Shown: positions 63,577 through 64,000 of the stretch, in pieces
How positions within the stretch are numbered: position 1 is the first letter of the stretch
Layout: each line of letters begins with the position of its first letter
NCBI GenBank assembly: GCA_017534885.1
Contig: JAFXVR010000020.1
Coordinates: 62,001 to 126,000 of the forward strand
Direction: 5' to 3'
Source of the DNA: Clostridia bacterium
Lineage (GTDB): Bacteria > Bacillota > Clostridia > Christensenellales > Aristaeellaceae
DNA: 64,000 bases
The notes under the pieces: generated by a model
The model's database searches: none
What the model was told of the DNA's origin: nothing
What the model saw: only the letters and a program-made list of their open reading frames with translations
Translations under genes and position numbers: made by a program

Positions 63577-64000
63577 ATGGAGAAAATCAAATGGGGCGTC
63601 ATCGGCACCGCCGACATCGCCCACGGCCAGACCATTCCCGCCATGAAGCTGGCGTCCAACTGTGCGCTGTACGCCATCGCGGGCCGCAGCCTCGAAAAGG
63701 CTGAACAGTTCCGGCAGGAATTCGGCTTTGAGAAGGCTTACGGCAGCTATGACGAGCTGCTGAGCGACCCGGAGGTGCAGGCGGTTTATATTCCCCTGCC
63801 CAACCACCTGCACTGTGAGTGGGCCATCCGCGCCCTGAACGCGAAAAAGCACGTGCTGTGCGAGAAGCCCCTGGCCCTTTCAGCCGCCGAGGCGGAGCGT
63901 ATGTTCCGGGCGGCGGAAGCCAACGGCGTGCACCTGATGGAAGCCTTCGCCTACCTGCACAATCCCCTGGTGGCTGCGGTCAGGGCGGAGCTGGAGGCCG
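63577..64000 (+). CDS. Gfo/Idh/MocA-family oxidoreductase, N-terminal part
   Basis: The first 141 residues are present, cut by the window edge. The ATG follows CGGAGG. The Rossmann fold begins KIKWGVIGTADIAHGQTIPAM, with the GxGxxA-like dinucleotide site modified to GTADIA. The next blocks, DPEVQAVYIPLPNHLHCEWAIRALNAKKHVLCEKPLALS, include the EKP motif with the catalytic lysine of the family. These enzymes oxidise or dehydrate sugars or inositols with NAD(P). The substrate cannot be told from this half. Confidence 0.93.
   Translation, partial: MEKIKWGVIGTADIAHGQTIPAMKLASNCALYAIAGRSLEKAEQFRQEFGFEKAYGSYDELLSDPEVQAVYIPLPNHLHCEWAIRALNAKKHVLCEKPLALSAAEAERMFRAAEANGVHLMEAFAYLHNPLVAAVRAELEA

Overview
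The window reads as part of the chromosome of a GC-rich, strictly anaerobic, monoderm-type Firmicute of the Clostridia. The grounds are a one-piece pyruvate:ferredoxin oxidoreductase, an anaerobic ribonucleotide reductase activase, an iron-sulfur L-serine dehydratase, strong AGGAGG-type ribosome binding sites, and consensus -35/-10 promoters. The plant cell wall (pectin) genes suggest a gut or rumen commensal. A Christensenellales-like lineage is possible, but I cannot prove the taxonomy from sequence alone. No phage, transposase, integrase or CRISPR array was seen. Coding density is high, and nearly every long gene has a long antisense open frame that is a GC artefact.

Layout. 1-15.2 kb: the tail of a DEAD-box helicase, then a run of envelope proteins: a membrane-anchored PQQ-like propeller protein, an AraC regulator with an AT-hook-like tail (minus strand), a 1724-residue secreted protein with PTEE repeats and nine SdrD/Cna-B-like domains, a small DUF3574-like membrane protein, an unknown secreted protein, and a zinc-ribbon/TPR-like membrane protein. 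15.3-20 kb: pgk, tpiA and a GH3 beta-glucosidase. 20.5-26.6 kb: a pectin (rhamnogalacturonan) operon with a secreted PIG-L deacetylase, a CE12 esterase, a CE8-CE12 fusion, a GH105 hydrolase and a serine hydrolase. 26.7-30.8 kb: a small membrane protein, a polar amino acid ABC importer, a 49-codon gene and a TipA-type MerR regulator. 31-35.6 kb: a secreted caspase-like protein, a heparinase II/III-type lyase and a GNAT. 35.6-41 kb (minus strand): CotH kinase with lamin-tail domains, DUF4956, VTC-domain protein and nrdG. 41.1-46 kb: a LacI regulator, malQ and glgP. 46-51.6 kb: sdaAB, an unknown secreted protein, two paired membrane proteins and an M20 peptidase. 51.8-55.4 kb: PFOR. 55.5-60.8 kb: tRNA-Lys(CTT) and an Fe3+/2-AEP-type ABC importer with two different ATPases. 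61-64 kb: iron alcohol dehydrogenase, a DUF362 ferredoxin-like protein and the start of a Gfo/Idh/MocA oxidoreductase.

The genes fit a saccharolytic life. Extracellular glycan enzymes release sugars, MalQ/GlgP handle alpha-glucan storage, Pgk/TpiA/PFOR run fermentation, and an iron ADH disposes of reductant. Several regulators sit beside recognisable operators: tandem LacI sites, and two MerR-type promoters with 19-bp spacers.

The most unusual content is (i) the CotH/DUF4956/VTC block, (ii) the DUF5058-like plus partner plus M20 trio, (iii) the secreted caspase-like protein with a palindrome over its promoter, and (iv) three families of dispersed palindromic repeats, two of which show compensatory base changes between copies.
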